Origin: Algibacter pectinivorans
GTDB lineage: Bacteria; Bacteroidota; Bacteroidia; Flavobacteriales; Flavobacteriaceae
Length of the DNA stretch: 64,000 bases
Direction: 5' to 3'
NCBI RefSeq assembly: GCF_900112595.1
Contig: NZ_FOMI01000003.1
Span: 62,001-126,000 of the forward strand
Position 1 is the first letter of the stretch; each line of letters opens with the position of its first letter. The notes under the pieces were generated by a model, which saw only the letters and a list, made by a program, of their open reading frames with translations, was not told where the DNA came from and searched no databases. Position numbers and translations under genes: made by a program. Shown here piece by piece: positions 1 through 7,669 of this stretch.

Positions 1-186
1 AGCTTGCATTTTTTTTAAATGAGTTTTAGTATTTGTAAACGGAACCACAGTCATTGCTCCATCATCACTTATTAATGCAAAAGAACAAATATCAGAACCA
101 TATTTCTGAATGTTTTCTTTAAAACATGTTTTAACGGCAAATTCAATTTTGCTTTTTAAAACTTCAAAATTAAAATTAGTATTCAT
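1..186 (-). CDS. DUF4303-like protein, 3' part cut by the window edge
   Basis: A reading frame of 62 codons starts with ATG at 186 and runs off the left edge without a stop. The peptide contains a stretch reading SFALISDDGAMTVVPFTNT (about residues 36-54), which resembles the N-terminal core of DUF4303 proteins (a Phe-Ala-Leu strand, then Asp-Asp-Gly and a Pro-x-x-Asn-Thr turn). These small proteins are of unknown function and often occur in accessory or immunity-type loci. Only the N-terminal third is visible, so the family call is tentative. Confidence 0.55.
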   Translation of the reverse strand, partial: MNTNFNFEVLKSKIEFAVKTCFKENIQKYGSDICSFALISDDGAMTVVPFTNTKTHLKKMQA

Positions 187-433
187 AGTGCTTTTTAATG
201 GTTTTGGTTAGGCTCAGTGTGGGAGTTGATAAATCAAGGATTTATTGAACGGTTCAATTAACTTAGACCTAGTTTTAATCTTCGTTAGTTTAAATTAATC
301 ATATACCTTTAGGCGGACAAAGTAAAGAAGCTAAAAAAAATGAGAATGTTATATATCCACATTAACTTTAGCTGTTGTTAACTTTTTGGCTATTTGTAAT
401 AATCTTACCTTATTAATCTTTTTTCTATAAATA

Positions 434-1105
434 TTAACTCATTGCTACTTTATTTATATGCCAAATTAGCCTTCTAAAACTTCCTTTATCTAATGCTCTT
501 TGTCCTGTAAGCATGCTTGTGAAAAAAACAGGTGTCCCTTTTAATTCTGTAGGTTTAATAATTTTTTCAGTTCCTAATTTTTCACAAAATTCAAAAACGA
601 ATTCAATTTTATTATTAATTTTTTTATCTTTTAGTAAATCTCTAGCTTTTGTATTACAAATCACAATAACCTTGGGTTTCGCTTTTAGAATTACCTCTTT
701 TGAAATATCTAGTTGTCTACTAATAAATTTCTTTCCTATTTCCGTTTTTTCTATTTTGCTAATATATTTTTGTTGGGTTTCTCTAAAAAATAATAAGTCG
801 ATATCAGACCATAAAAGATTTGTATTTTCAGCAATTTCAACAAATTTTTTAAAGTATGGATATGAAATTCCCCAATTATTTTGTCCTTTTTGATTTATAG
901 AAGCAAAGAAATTTCCATTTACAGATCCTTTAGCAAAAGAAGGATTTATACCGATAAATAATAATTGATTTTCTATTACATTATTATGTACTCCATAACC
1001 CCTTTCAATCACGTTTAATTCTGAAAACAGTTCATCGTTCCATATTTTATTCAATTCATTTTCAAATAAATCTTGAATATAAAATTCTTTAATCTTAGTA
1101 GTCAT
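434..1105 (-). CDS. uracil-DNA glycosylase-superfamily-like protein
   Basis: The 223-residue protein has an N-terminal strand followed by GINPS (residues 52-56). This matches the Gly-x-Asn-Pro-Ser motif A that binds uracil in the UDG-like fold. Near the C-terminus it has Ser-Met-Leu-Thr-Gly-Gln-Arg followed by Arg-Arg-Leu, in the place of motif B, the DNA-inserting Ser/Leu loop. If active it would excise a damaged or deaminated base, or it could be a UDG-fold protein of another function. No signal peptide or membrane segment is seen. It stands alone, with a palindromic element directly upstream. The superfamily call rests on these two motifs; the substrate is unknown. Confidence 0.6.
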   Translation of the reverse strand: MTTKIKEFYIQDLFENELNKIWNDELFSELNVIERGYGVHNNVIENQLLFIGINPSFAKGSVNGNFFASINQKGQNNWGISYPYFKKFVEIAENTNLLWSDIDLLFFRETQQKYISKIEKTEIGKKFISRQLDISKEVILKAKPKVIVICNTKARDLLKDKKINNKIEFVFEFCEKLGTEKIIKPTELKGTPVFFTSMLTGQRALDKGSFRRLIWHINKVAMS

Positions 1106-1135
1106 TTTTCATTGGGTTATAAGCCGAACGGTCTC

Positions 1136-1246
1136 GTATAACCGTCAGTTACGGGTTAAATTAGCGATTATTTTCGGTTTAGCACAGACGTTAGCAATTC
1201 CGAGTGGATTCGGACGTAGTCGAATCCGCCGTAATTGCGGTTATAC
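1136..1246. repeat. 111-bp nested imperfect palindrome
   Basis: The outer arms GTATAACCG-TCAGTTACGG (1136-1154) and CCGTAATTGCGGTTATAC (1229-1246) are reverse complements apart from a few positions. Inside lies a perfect stem GGATTCG (1206-1212) / CGAATCC (1221-1227) with an 8-nt loop. A shorter stem GGTTAT (1115-1120) / ATAACC (1138-1143) overlaps the left arm. The element sits between two leftward accessory genes, just after the stop of one and before the start of the next. This is the position of an attC-like or transposon-related repeat, but no integron integrase is visible here. Confidence 0.6.
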
Positions 1247-1264
1247 ATTGTTGTAGCCAGTTTT

Positions 1265-2077
1265 TTATTTCATTTTTTCTTTTATTTTCAGTAAGTCAGA
1301 TATTCCCAAATTAAACCATTCTCCACGAATTCTTTTTTCATTAAATTCATTGTGTAAATCTTTTTCAGTCGATTTTGGTGAATTCCACATTGCAATAATT
1401 TCAGTTTCTGGGTCTTCTCCTTGAAGAGTTTTCTCTCTGACTTTTGGTTTTATACTTCGACCAATTTTAGTGTAACCATTTCTCGGATTAAACATAAGAT
1501 AGATTTTATTGCCATTTTCTATTGATACACTTTCATTGTCTGTTGAAAAAATATGTTTAAAAGCTTCTTTTTTGTTTACGAACGGTACATAATCAATTCC
1601 TACTTTGTTTTTAACAATTAAAGTTCCGTTTTTGTCCGCAATTTCATTACCATAAGTGAACCGATTTAGTTTTTCTAACATTGTTCTTGTATGATTTTGA
1701 AACGTATTAAAGGTTTCAATTAAATCGGTGTCTTTTGGGTATTCTTGATTTATAACTTTCGCAAAACCAAGAGCGAAATCATTTCGTTTTTTCTCATTTA
1801 TTTTAAATCTACAAACTAAACCACTTAATTCAGTTCTTTTGTTAATATAAAACAAGATATAGTTATTGTCGGTTTTATCATCTAAAAGCCAAATTCCGTA
1901 ACAATGCTTATTTAATCCAGTCAATACATTGTTGATAGGACCATTATCAGATTCACTCATTTGAAAAATATCTTTTTCAGACAAATAATGACAATTTTTA
2001 GTTATAAATTTTTGAATGGAATTCTGCATTTTCTCAAATTGGCTACAACCTATTATAAAATAACGTTCACTATTCAT
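1265..2077 (-). CDS. GIY-YIG-like (T5orf172/MUG113) domain protein
   Basis: The C-terminal 80 residues read KIYLMFNPRNGYTKIGRS, then a conserved Arg, Glu and H-x-E-F-x-x-x-R-x-x-GEWF. This is the pattern of the T5orf172/MUG113 branch of the GIY-YIG nuclease fold. The N-terminal 180 residues are not recognised. The frame is open back to an ATG at 2191. I prefer the ATG at 2077 because the extension is a hydrophobic, low-complexity peptide and promoter-like AT-rich sequence lies inside it. It is a lone gene in an accessory stretch; a nuclease or DNA-binding role is likely, but the target is unknown. Confidence 0.65.
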   Translation of the reverse strand: MNSERYFIIGCSQFEKMQNSIQKFITKNCHYLSEKDIFQMSESDNGPINNVLTGLNKHCYGIWLLDDKTDNNYILFYINKRTELSGLVCRFKINEKKRNDFALGFAKVINQEYPKDTDLIETFNTFQNHTRTMLEKLNRFTYGNEIADKNGTLIVKNKVGIDYVPFVNKKEAFKHIFSTDNESVSIENGNKIYLMFNPRNGYTKIGRSIKPKVREKTLQGEDPETEIIAMWNSPKSTEKDLHNEFNEKRIRGEWFNLGISDLLKIKEKMK

Positions 2078-2228
2078 ATCCCGAAAACACATCAGAATAT
2101 AACAAGTTTTTTTAATTGTTATCTCGTAAATATAATTAATTTTTCTTACAAATTGAAAGGCAAAACAAGTGTAGTCATTATAAAATAACAACCAAACTTG
2201 TTTGTTTATATTTAGGTTAAAATTTGCT

Positions 2229-2885
2229 TTAAATACGTGCTTCTAGCCACGCCTTTAATTCGTAAAAATTCTGAGGTGCTACACCATGGCCAACAGGAAA
2301 TTCAGAATAGCTGTGTTTTATGTTTAAGGCGTCTAAAAACGGAGCTGTAAGTCTTGCCCAATCTACAGGTATTACCTGGTCTACACTACCGTGAGAACAG
2401 TAAAAATCTAAATTTGCGTAGTTTTTTGTGTCCATATCAGTAGGGAAAATATCTTTATTAATATAACCGCTAAGTGCCACTACATTTTTAATTTTCTCAG
2501 GGTAAGTTAATGCTACGGCGTAACTTAAAATAGACCCTTGGCTAAAGCCTAAAAGCGATACATTATTTTTGTTAACTGGGTAGGTGGCAATGGCTTCGTC
2601 TATAAATTTAGCAATTAAATCTCTTGAAGCTATAGCTTCCTCGTTATCACTCCATTTTCCTCTGTCTTCATCAAAATTAATGGCGTACCAAGCATTTCCG
2701 TATGGTTGCATGGTGTAAGGCGCCTTAACAGATATAATAAATAGCTCCTCTGGTAATTCGGCAGCAAATGAAAACAAATCGTTCTCGTCGCTTCCATAAC
2801 CATGCATCATGATTAATAATGGTGCGTTTTCGGTTAAACTAGATTCGCGAACGATGTGTTGTAAAGAAAGTGATGGATTTGCCAT
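2229..2885 (-). CDS. alpha/beta hydrolase, carboxylesterase/phospholipase type
   Basis: A 218-residue cytoplasmic esterase of the YpfH/carboxylesterase type. The oxyanion region HGYGSDEND lies near residues 28-36 and the nucleophile elbow is GFSQGS. The acid is in GSVDQVIP and the catalytic His in GHGVAPQNF near the C-terminus, so the triad is complete. The length is normal for the family. It is the last gene of a leftward run that follows the dihydroorotase-like gene. The natural substrate is unknown. Confidence 0.9.
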   Translation of the reverse strand: MANPSLSLQHIVRESSLTENAPLLIMMHGYGSDENDLFSFAAELPEELFIISVKAPYTMQPYGNAWYAINFDEDRGKWSDNEEAIASRDLIAKFIDEAIATYPVNKNNVSLLGFSQGSILSYAVALTYPEKIKNVVALSGYINKDIFPTDMDTKNYANLDFYCSHGSVDQVIPVDWARLTAPFLDALNIKHSYSEFPVGHGVAPQNFYELKAWLEARI

Positions 2886-2969
2886 GCTTTTATGTATTGC
2901 TTTTAGTGAAGTCTGGTTTTCTTAGGCTTCGGTATTTCATATTTTAGAATTACACCTTTAAAAGATGTA

Positions 2970-3308
2970 TTAAGACCCTAAGTTTGAAAATATACGTTGG
3001 TATAAGTTACCTACAAGTGGAACAGCCTGTGCTTTTCGTGCTATAGCGTTAGAGAACCCATAAATAAAAAGGACAGCAAAAAACAAGTAAAACGAAGACG
3101 TTACTAGCCAACTATCAAAATTACCAATAATGTACCCTAAGGCAAAAAAAGTAAGCCAAAGTCCTAAGGATTGTCTAATATGAAAACTGGCAAAACCGCT
3201 TTTTTTATTGTCTTCATTATTTAAGTAATAGGCTATAATAACACCAAAAATGGTAATGTAACTTATTATGGCGTTTTGGCGCCCTTTATCTATATCTTGT
3301 TCTGTCAT
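2970..3308 (-). CDS. small Tic20/DUF4870-like membrane protein
   Basis: A 112-residue protein with three to four hydrophobic segments: about residues 14-28, 48-64 and 68-90. The motif GFASFHIRQSLGL sits before the second segment. This arrangement is typical of the Tic20/DUF4870-like proteins common in flavobacteria, whose function is not established. The start ATG lies one base after the stop of the upstream dihydroorotase-like gene, so the two are almost certainly co-transcribed and probably translationally coupled. Confidence 0.75.
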   Translation of the reverse strand: MTEQDIDKGRQNAIISYITIFGVIIAYYLNNEDNKKSGFASFHIRQSLGLWLTFFALGYIIGNFDSWLVTSSFYLFFAVLFIYGFSNAIARKAQAVPLVGNLYQRIFSNLGS

Positions 3309-3309
3309 G

Positions 3310-4566
3310 TTATGATTTTAAAACCTTTTGGTTGTTTGCTATAATACCAAAAACGTGACCTTTTAGTGTTTCGTTTTCAAAAATAGCATTTTTAGATTTC
3401 GATGTAATATTTTGTTTCGAGAAGGTATATTTAGTATCCGGGTTAAAAAGCGTGATGTTAGCCATATTACCTACAGCTATAGGTTGTATTTCGGCTCCAA
3501 ATCTAGCTTTACCTTTGGTTAGTACCTCGATGGTCTTTTTGGTCGTAAATAGACTTTGTAAGGCTCCAAAAGCACTTTCTAAACCAATGGTGCCGTAGTT
3601 GGCATGATCGAATTCTATCTTTTTTTCCTCAATGTCAATAGGTGTATGGTCGGTAGTAACCATATCAATGGTGCCATCTTTTACCCCAGCTATTAAAGCA
3701 TCGATATCGGGTTGTGTTCTAAGCGGTGGTAATACTTTATAATTGGTATCGAAATCGGTTAATACCGCATCCGAAAAATACAGGTTATGTATGGCTACGC
3801 TACAGGTAACGTCTAATTTTTTATTTTTTGCTTCTCTAATTAATTCTACAGATTTTGCAGTAGAAATAGTTGGGATATGTAATTTTCCGCCTGTATATTC
3901 TAGTAAAAATAAATCTCTAGCCACTTGTAGCTCTTCGGCTAAAGCCGGAATACCTTTTAAACCTAAGCGTGTACTTGTTATGTTTTCGTTCATAACCCCA
4001 TGTCCGGAAATTTTATTTTCCAGCGGAAAAGAGCATACCAAGCCATCAAAATTACTAGCGTATTGCAGTGCAATTTTCATGAGGTTAGGGTTAGAAATCG
4101 ATTTTTTATAATCGTAAAACGCCACAGCTCCTGCGCTACGCATATCGTAAAGTTCTGCGATATCTGTACCTAAACTTCCTACGGTTAGTGCGCCAATAGG
4201 CAATAAACTAACGGCGTGGTTGTTGGCTTTAGAGTTTAAAAATGTAATATTAGCATTAGAATCTATTACTGGGTTGGAGTTGGCATTTACAGCCACACTT
4301 GTAAAACCAGAAAGTCCTGCAGTTTTTAAACCATTTTGTATGGTTTCGCGCTCCTCGTAACCAGGTTCGCCAAAACTTACACTACTATCGAACCAACCTT
4401 GAGAAATATGTAAATTCTCGAAATTAATTTCTTTGTAATTTTTAGGGTTTTCTATGCTGTTGGAAATCTTAGTAATCTTACCGTTTTCAATTAATACATC
4501 CTGAGTTGTGTTGTGAAACTCGCTTTTAGAATCTATGATTGTGGCAGATTTTATAAGTATGTTCAT
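3310..4566 (-). CDS. dihydroorotase-like protein lacking metal-ligand histidines
   Basis: A 418-residue amidohydrolase-fold protein with class I dihydroorotase layout. At the usual D-x-H-x-H site it reads D60-S-S62-V-S64 before GEPGYEE. The usual H-x-x-H-x-S-T is H230-I-P-T233-I-S-T. The C-terminal D306-H-T-P is kept. With both N-terminal ligands and the later His lost, hydrolysis of dihydroorotate looks unlikely. It resembles the non-catalytic PyrC' type, which in pseudomonads supports aspartate carbamoyltransferase assembly. It may still be annotated as pyrC in related genomes. Its start overlaps the upstream BatA-like stop by four bases. Confidence 0.8.
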   Translation of the reverse strand: MNILIKSATIIDSKSEFHNTTQDVLIENGKITKISNSIENPKNYKEINFENLHISQGWFDSSVSFGEPGYEERETIQNGLKTAGLSGFTSVAVNANSNPVIDSNANITFLNSKANNHAVSLLPIGALTVGSLGTDIAELYDMRSAGAVAFYDYKKSISNPNLMKIALQYASNFDGLVCSFPLENKISGHGVMNENITSTRLGLKGIPALAEELQVARDLFLLEYTGGKLHIPTISTAKSVELIREAKNKKLDVTCSVAIHNLYFSDAVLTDFDTNYKVLPPLRTQPDIDALIAGVKDGTIDMVTTDHTPIDIEEKKIEFDHANYGTIGLESAFGALQSLFTTKKTIEVLTKGKARFGAEIQPIAVGNMANITLFNPDTKYTFSKQNITSKSKNAIFENETLKGHVFGIIANNQKVLKS

Positions 4567-6488
4567 TTAAAGAATTTTAAGATGAGCATTTCAATAATCA
4601 ATAACGCTAGTGCAAAAATAACAAACCATTTCCATAGCGCGTTAACTTTTGTGTCACTTTTTATAGTATCGAAAATTTCGGTAATTGAATCGCTAACAGT
4701 TACTTCTTGTAAAGCCGAAAGATCGTTGTAGTTTAAATTACTTTCGCTTCGGTTAAAATTGTAACTCAGTTTTTTTATGGTGTCGTTTTTAGTGGTTAAT
4801 GCGTAAATACCGGCTTCCGATGGTTCATCGAAAGTGTTTATTACCACTTTATTGTTAAAATAGTGTTGTTTAGGTATCATGCTAATACCGTTTTTTTGTA
4901 ATGAAAGTACCTCGTCCTGCTGCATTTTGGTATCCACATCAAAGGTGTTTTCTTGCCCAATACTGTAATATAATTCAGGAATTTTAAAACTCTGCTTTGC
5001 TACGTTATACAAGGTTGGCACAATTAAAGGCGAGTTTTTAAAGCTAGAATTGTCTGTATTTAATGCCGCAGTAAAAACAAAAGTGTTTTTAAACTGTCCT
5101 AAAAAGAGTTTACCATTTTCAAAATTTAAAACCGACGCTAATTGTTTGGTTGTAATAGGGTGGAAGCTATTAACTTTCGGGTATTGAAAGTTTTTAACTT
5201 GCTTCTCAAAAACACCATTACTGTACAAAGGGTGCGAGTAGTTTATGGTTGTAATGCGCTTTTCGGTATTGGTAATGGCATTAAAGCCACTGCTATAATT
5301 GGCTAATAATTGATTGTAAGACGCTAGGTTAATATCTTGCGCCGGAATTATTATAACCGATCCGCCTTGTGCCGAAAATTGTTTTAAAGCAGCATTTAAG
5401 GCAACAGGAATTGTTTTTAACTCGTTTAAAATAATGAGGTGTTGGTTGTCAATTAAATTATAGTTTAATTGGTTTTCTGGAGTGGCTAAAAAGTTGAATT
5501 CTGTGGGTGTGTAAATGCGTTTTAAAAACGAATCGGTTGTGCCGTTAATACTTAAAACATTAATTTTTGATGGTTTATTAATGTTGAAATAAAGGCTATT
5601 ATCAAATTGTAAATTGGCATCGTTAATGCTTATTTTTCCATTGATGATTTGATTAACAGGAAGTGAAAATATAGCTTCAGATTCTTGCTGAATAGCTACC
5701 GAAGTTTTAGCAATTAGCTTGTTGTTGTTATACAATGAAACTGGTAAATTTTCAATTTCGGTACCGCTGTTTTTAAGAATTACTTTTAAGGCAATAGCTG
5801 TTGGTGTGGTTTCAGAAATGTAAAGACTATCAACCGAAATGTTGTTGGTGTTCACCGGACTGAGTTTTACAAAATTCAACCGGGTTAATGAATCTTTTTC
5901 TGTTTCAATTTGTGTGTTAATATATTGAAAGTCAGATATTAAAACAATATTGTTTAAAGTGTTTATTTTTTTGTTTAAAAACGATTTGCTTTTTAATAAT
6001 GCCGCTTGTGTAGTGAGTTGATTTGTGGAATAATCGAGTTGTAATAAATCGTTTTTTATTGCCTTTATAGTTGTGTTTTTAAAAACAGCATCGTTGGTAA
6101 AAAGCGATATGGTTTCGTTTTCTGGTACCTGAGTTAGTATATCTTGCACTGCACGTTTTAGTAATTCGCCATGCGTGCCTTTGGCTTGCATGCTAAATGA
6201 ATTGTCTAAGTAAATAACGGTTGCTTTGTCTTTTTTAAAGGCATCAGATTTTGATGTAAAAGGTTGCGCAAAAGCAAACACTAAAGCCGCTAAAAGTAAT
6301 AACCGTGTTAACAGGGTTAACCACTTTTTTATTTGCGAACTTTTACGGGTTTGCAAAGTGGCTTCCTTTAAAAATTCCACATTAGTAAATTCGACTTTCT
6401 GGAACTTTCGTAACTGAAATAAATGAACAATAATAGGGATGAGCAGTAAAAATAATGCGTAAAGAAGTTCGGGGTGTTTAAACTGCAT
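4563..6488 (-). CDS. BatA-domain / VWA-like membrane protein
   Basis: A 641-residue protein beginning with the BatA N-terminal signature: MQFKHPELLYAL, a first membrane helix, VHLFQLRKF, then a second helix at about 58-76. A VWA-like domain follows with a MIDAS-type D95-N-S97-F-S99 motif. A long extracytoplasmic middle part leads to a final membrane helix at about 620-640. Proteins of this type are linked to the Bacteroidota aerotolerance (Bat) group and are probably envelope scaffold or metal-dependent adhesion-type factors. It is the first gene of the leftward run that includes the dihydroorotase-like gene. Confidence 0.85.
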   Translation of the reverse strand: MQFKHPELLYALFLLLIPIIVHLFQLRKFQKVEFTNVEFLKEATLQTRKSSQIKKWLTLLTRLLLLAALVFAFAQPFTSKSDAFKKDKATVIYLDNSFSMQAKGTHGELLKRAVQDILTQVPENETISLFTNDAVFKNTTIKAIKNDLLQLDYSTNQLTTQAALLKSKSFLNKKINTLNNIVLISDFQYINTQIETEKDSLTRLNFVKLSPVNTNNISVDSLYISETTPTAIALKVILKNSGTEIENLPVSLYNNNKLIAKTSVAIQQESEAIFSLPVNQIINGKISINDANLQFDNSLYFNINKPSKINVLSINGTTDSFLKRIYTPTEFNFLATPENQLNYNLIDNQHLIILNELKTIPVALNAALKQFSAQGGSVIIIPAQDINLASYNQLLANYSSGFNAITNTEKRITTINYSHPLYSNGVFEKQVKNFQYPKVNSFHPITTKQLASVLNFENGKLFLGQFKNTFVFTAALNTDNSSFKNSPLIVPTLYNVAKQSFKIPELYYSIGQENTFDVDTKMQQDEVLSLQKNGISMIPKQHYFNNKVVINTFDEPSEAGIYALTTKNDTIKKLSYNFNRSESNLNYNDLSALQEVTVSDSITEIFDTIKSDTKVNALWKWFVIFALALLIIEMLILKFFK

Positions 6489-6574
6489 ATTGTTTTAGAT
6501 TGCCCAAATATAGAAAATGCATTTGAATTTATAAACGTGCTTTAAGGAATTTAGCATTTTATCTTTTACGTTTT

Positions 6575-7582
6575 TTAACAAAAGAAAACATAATCTTCTA
6601 CAGATTTTAGTTTTAAAGCATTAAGATAGTTTCTTATGTCCTGTTGCGCTTCCTTATTAGCAACAGTGATAATGCTTTGCGGGTGTTTTACAGATTCCAG
6701 GTCCTTAAAAGGCCTTAAAATTTTGCCATAAATATCCTTACCAATTTTTTTGGGGTTATCGCAAATCCACTCGAAATCTATTTGTTTTTCAATAAGTGTT
6801 TTGGCTATAAACTTACCTTTGTTTCCGGCGCCCCAAACAAATAGTGTTTTTTCTGGTATGTAATCCAGTTCTAAAAAGTAATCTAATTTTAGTGGTATAA
6901 AATGGTTTTCGGCGTAATGCTCATTTGTTCTAGAGGTTCTATGGCTATAATCTCTCCAATCATGTAAAATGGTGTTGCACGGTATGCAGGTAAACCCATG
7001 TTTGTAGAACCTAAAGGCTAAATCGTAGTCTTCAGGATATCTGTTTGGGTTAAAAGCATCACAAGCTATAAAATCGTCTCTGTAAAGCATCCAACAAGGA
7101 GAGGGTATTACACATTCCTTGTAAATTTCAGAGTAATTTGTGCCTTTTTTGGTTAAGGCATTCAGCCAAATCTCATAACTTTTGTATCCTGCTTTTATGC
7201 CTTCTTCAGCAAAATAATGAACTAAACCAACAGCCAAATTACCTTTTCCGTGGTGCATTAAACTAGCGGCCATAACCTCTAGCTTGTTAGGTCGCATAAT
7301 ATCGTCGCTATCCATTCTAGTAATTAAATCGCCTTCACTTTTAGAGAAAGCCAATTGTAAAGCATCAATAATCCCGCTTCCAGAATTTTTAAAAAGTTTA
7401 ATTCTGCTATCTTTTTTAGCAAATGCTTTAACCATAGTAAAGCTCGTATCGGTCGAGTTATCGTCAATTATAATAAGTTCCCAATTGGTATAGGTTTGGT
7501 TTATAATAGATTGGATACAGTCGCCTATAAATTCTTGCGTGTTTTTAAACGGAATTAATATACTTACTAGTAAATTTTGCAT
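6575..7582 (-). CDS. family 2 glycosyltransferase with C-terminal Rossmann-like domain
   Basis: The N-terminal 210 residues form a GT-A domain. It has VSILIPFKN, the nucleotide-binding IIIDDNSTD (about 37-45) and the metal motif RMDSDD (89-94). After residue 245 comes a separate domain beginning LFVWGAGNKGKF, a Gly-rich Rossmann-type loop often found fused to glycosyltransferases of Bacteroidota surface-sugar loci. No membrane helices are seen. It is not in a polysaccharide cluster here, so the acceptor cannot be guessed. Confidence 0.88.
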   Translation of the reverse strand: MQNLLVSILIPFKNTQEFIGDCIQSIINQTYTNWELIIIDDNSTDTSFTMVKAFAKKDSRIKLFKNSGSGIIDALQLAFSKSEGDLITRMDSDDIMRPNKLEVMAASLMHHGKGNLAVGLVHYFAEEGIKAGYKSYEIWLNALTKKGTNYSEIYKECVIPSPCWMLYRDDFIACDAFNPNRYPEDYDLAFRFYKHGFTCIPCNTILHDWRDYSHRTSRTNEHYAENHFIPLKLDYFLELDYIPEKTLFVWGAGNKGKFIAKTLIEKQIDFEWICDNPKKIGKDIYGKILRPFKDLESVKHPQSIITVANKEAQQDIRNYLNALKLKSVEDYVFFC

Positions 7583-7669
7583 GTTGCGAATTTAACAAAA
7601 CCTTAAGAAAGGAGACGGTAACAATATGGTAATTTGCGCGTCAATTAAAAAACTTTTAAAATTAATTTA

